6,765 nucleotides of DNA from Gemmatimonadota bacterium (GTDB taxonomy: Bacteria > Gemmatimonadota > Gemmatimonadetes > Longimicrobiales > Gaopeijiaceae), in contig JAHHMJ010000673.1 of assembly GCA_018678395.1 (NCBI GenBank), positions 1 to 6,765 of the forward strand. The letters run 5' to 3'. How positions within the stretch are numbered: position 1 is the first letter of the stretch; each line of letters begins with the position of its first letter. Under the pieces are notes generated by a model that saw only the letters and a program-made list of their open reading frames with translations, was not told the origin of the DNA and did no database searches. Made by a program: the position numbers and the translations under genes. This document shows, piece by piece, positions 6,581 through 6,765 of the stretch.

Positions 6581-6603
6581 ACTGCGTCCAGCGAACGGCC
6601 CGT
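6559..6603. terminator. Strong hairpin across the methyltransferase stop codon, probable bidirectional terminator
   Basis: The 14-base arm ACGGGCCGTTCGCT (6559-6572) is exactly complementary to 6590-6603. After one bulged base (6573), 6574-6577 also pair with 6586-6589, leaving an 8-base loop that begins with the TGA stop (6578-6580). No T tract follows on the plus strand. On the minus strand the next bases are only mildly T-rich. It sits between two convergent genes, which fits a shared terminator or a 3'-end stabiliser. Confidence 0.6.
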
Positions 6604-6619
6604 CGAACCGTGACGTCGA

Positions 6620-6638
6620 CCGGCCCTCGGCGGGCCGG
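6620..6638. terminator. Short GC hairpin in the convergent gap
   Basis: CCGGCCC (6620-6626) pairs perfectly with GGGCCGG (6632-6638) around a 5-base loop. Read on the minus strand, the stem begins 15 nt after the stop of the gene entering from the right edge, the usual place for a terminator stem, but no T run follows. It may act together with the longer hairpin at 6559-6603. Confidence 0.4.
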
Positions 6639-6652
6639 CCCTCAGCCGCTCC

Positions 6653-6763
6653 TCACCCCTCGTCGGCCTCTCCCCACCCGAGAACGACCTGCGTGCCCTC
6701 GCCCTCGGAGCCGGCCGCCAGAAGGATCGTGCGGCCCGTGGCGGCGTCGTGGGCCACAACGGA
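6653..6763 (-). CDS. C-terminal fragment of an unidentified protein, cut by the right window edge
   Basis: An open minus-strand frame runs from the right edge to a TGA at 6655-6653 and encodes 36 residues containing AHDAATGRTILLAAG and TQVVLGWGEADEG. Codon third positions are mostly G or C, and the composition (acidic, Val/Leu/Ala, few Arg) looks like true protein; the other two minus-strand frames here are Arg/Pro-rich shadows. A stop 72 nt from the convergent methyltransferase stop, followed by a hairpin, also fits. DAATGRT-type strands occur in beta-propeller and Kelch-like repeats, but this is too short for assignment. Confidence 0.5.
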   Translation of the reverse strand, partial: SVVAHDAATGRTILLAAGSEGEGTQVVLGWGEADEG

Positions 6764-6765
6764 GG

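Noticed and set aside
6247..6759. A 170-residue minus-strand open frame at the right end
   Set aside because: It is Arg/Ser/Pro-rich and crosses the stop codon and hairpin of the convergent gene. The other frame ending at 6653 has far better protein composition.
1..6765. CRISPR arrays, tRNA or rRNA genes, insertion sequences, phage or toxin-antitoxin genes
   Set aside because: No regularly spaced repeats, cloverleaf sequences, transposase motifs or terminal repeats were seen. All longer coding stretches are explained by the sugar and membrane genes listed.

Overview
The window is very GC-rich (roughly 70% by eye) and densely coded. It looks like a surface-glycan or nucleotide-sugar locus from a high-GC environmental bacterium. 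The encoded proteins do not settle the phylum: Gemmatimonadota, Myxococcota and uncultured lineages such as Krumholzibacteriota or Eisenbacteria would all fit. I see no tRNA, rRNA, CRISPR array, transposase or attachment site.

Layout, left to right. (1) The end of a plus-strand gene for a polytopic GT-C (family 39-like) glycosyltransferase, whose start lies outside the window. (2) A 39-nt convergent gap with an imperfect hairpin. (3) A compact minus-strand block of four genes, transcribed from right to left: an NAD-dependent epimerase/dehydratase-type sugar reductase, a C-methyltransferase of the NovU/TylC3/TcaB9 type, rfbF (glucose-1-phosphate cytidylyltransferase) and rfbG (CDP-glucose 4,6-dehydratase). 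The gaps are 22 nt, 3 nt and a 4-nt GTGA overlap, so it reads as one operon. (4) A 108-nt divergent spacer with a 9-bp inverted repeat. (5) A plus-strand gene for an atypical class I SAM-dependent methyltransferase. (6) A 72-nt convergent gap with two GC-rich hairpins, one of which spans the stop codon of gene 5. (7) The last 36 codons of a minus-strand gene entering from the right edge.

How the genes fit together. RfbF would make CDP-glucose from glucose-1-phosphate and CTP. RfbG would turn it into CDP-4-keto-6-deoxyglucose. The C-methyltransferase would add a methyl carbon next to the keto group, and the reductase would reduce the C4 ketone. The inferred product is a CDP-activated, C-methyl-branched 6-deoxyhexose. 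The window contains no 3-dehydrase (RfbH/E1 type), so a classical 3,6-dideoxyhexose (abequose, paratose, tyvelose, ascarylose) is not the expected end product unless that gene lies elsewhere. The acceptor and the transferase that uses this sugar are not visible. The first two steps are well supported by sequence motifs; the methylated carbon, the stereochemistry and the nucleotide specificity of the later enzymes are inference.
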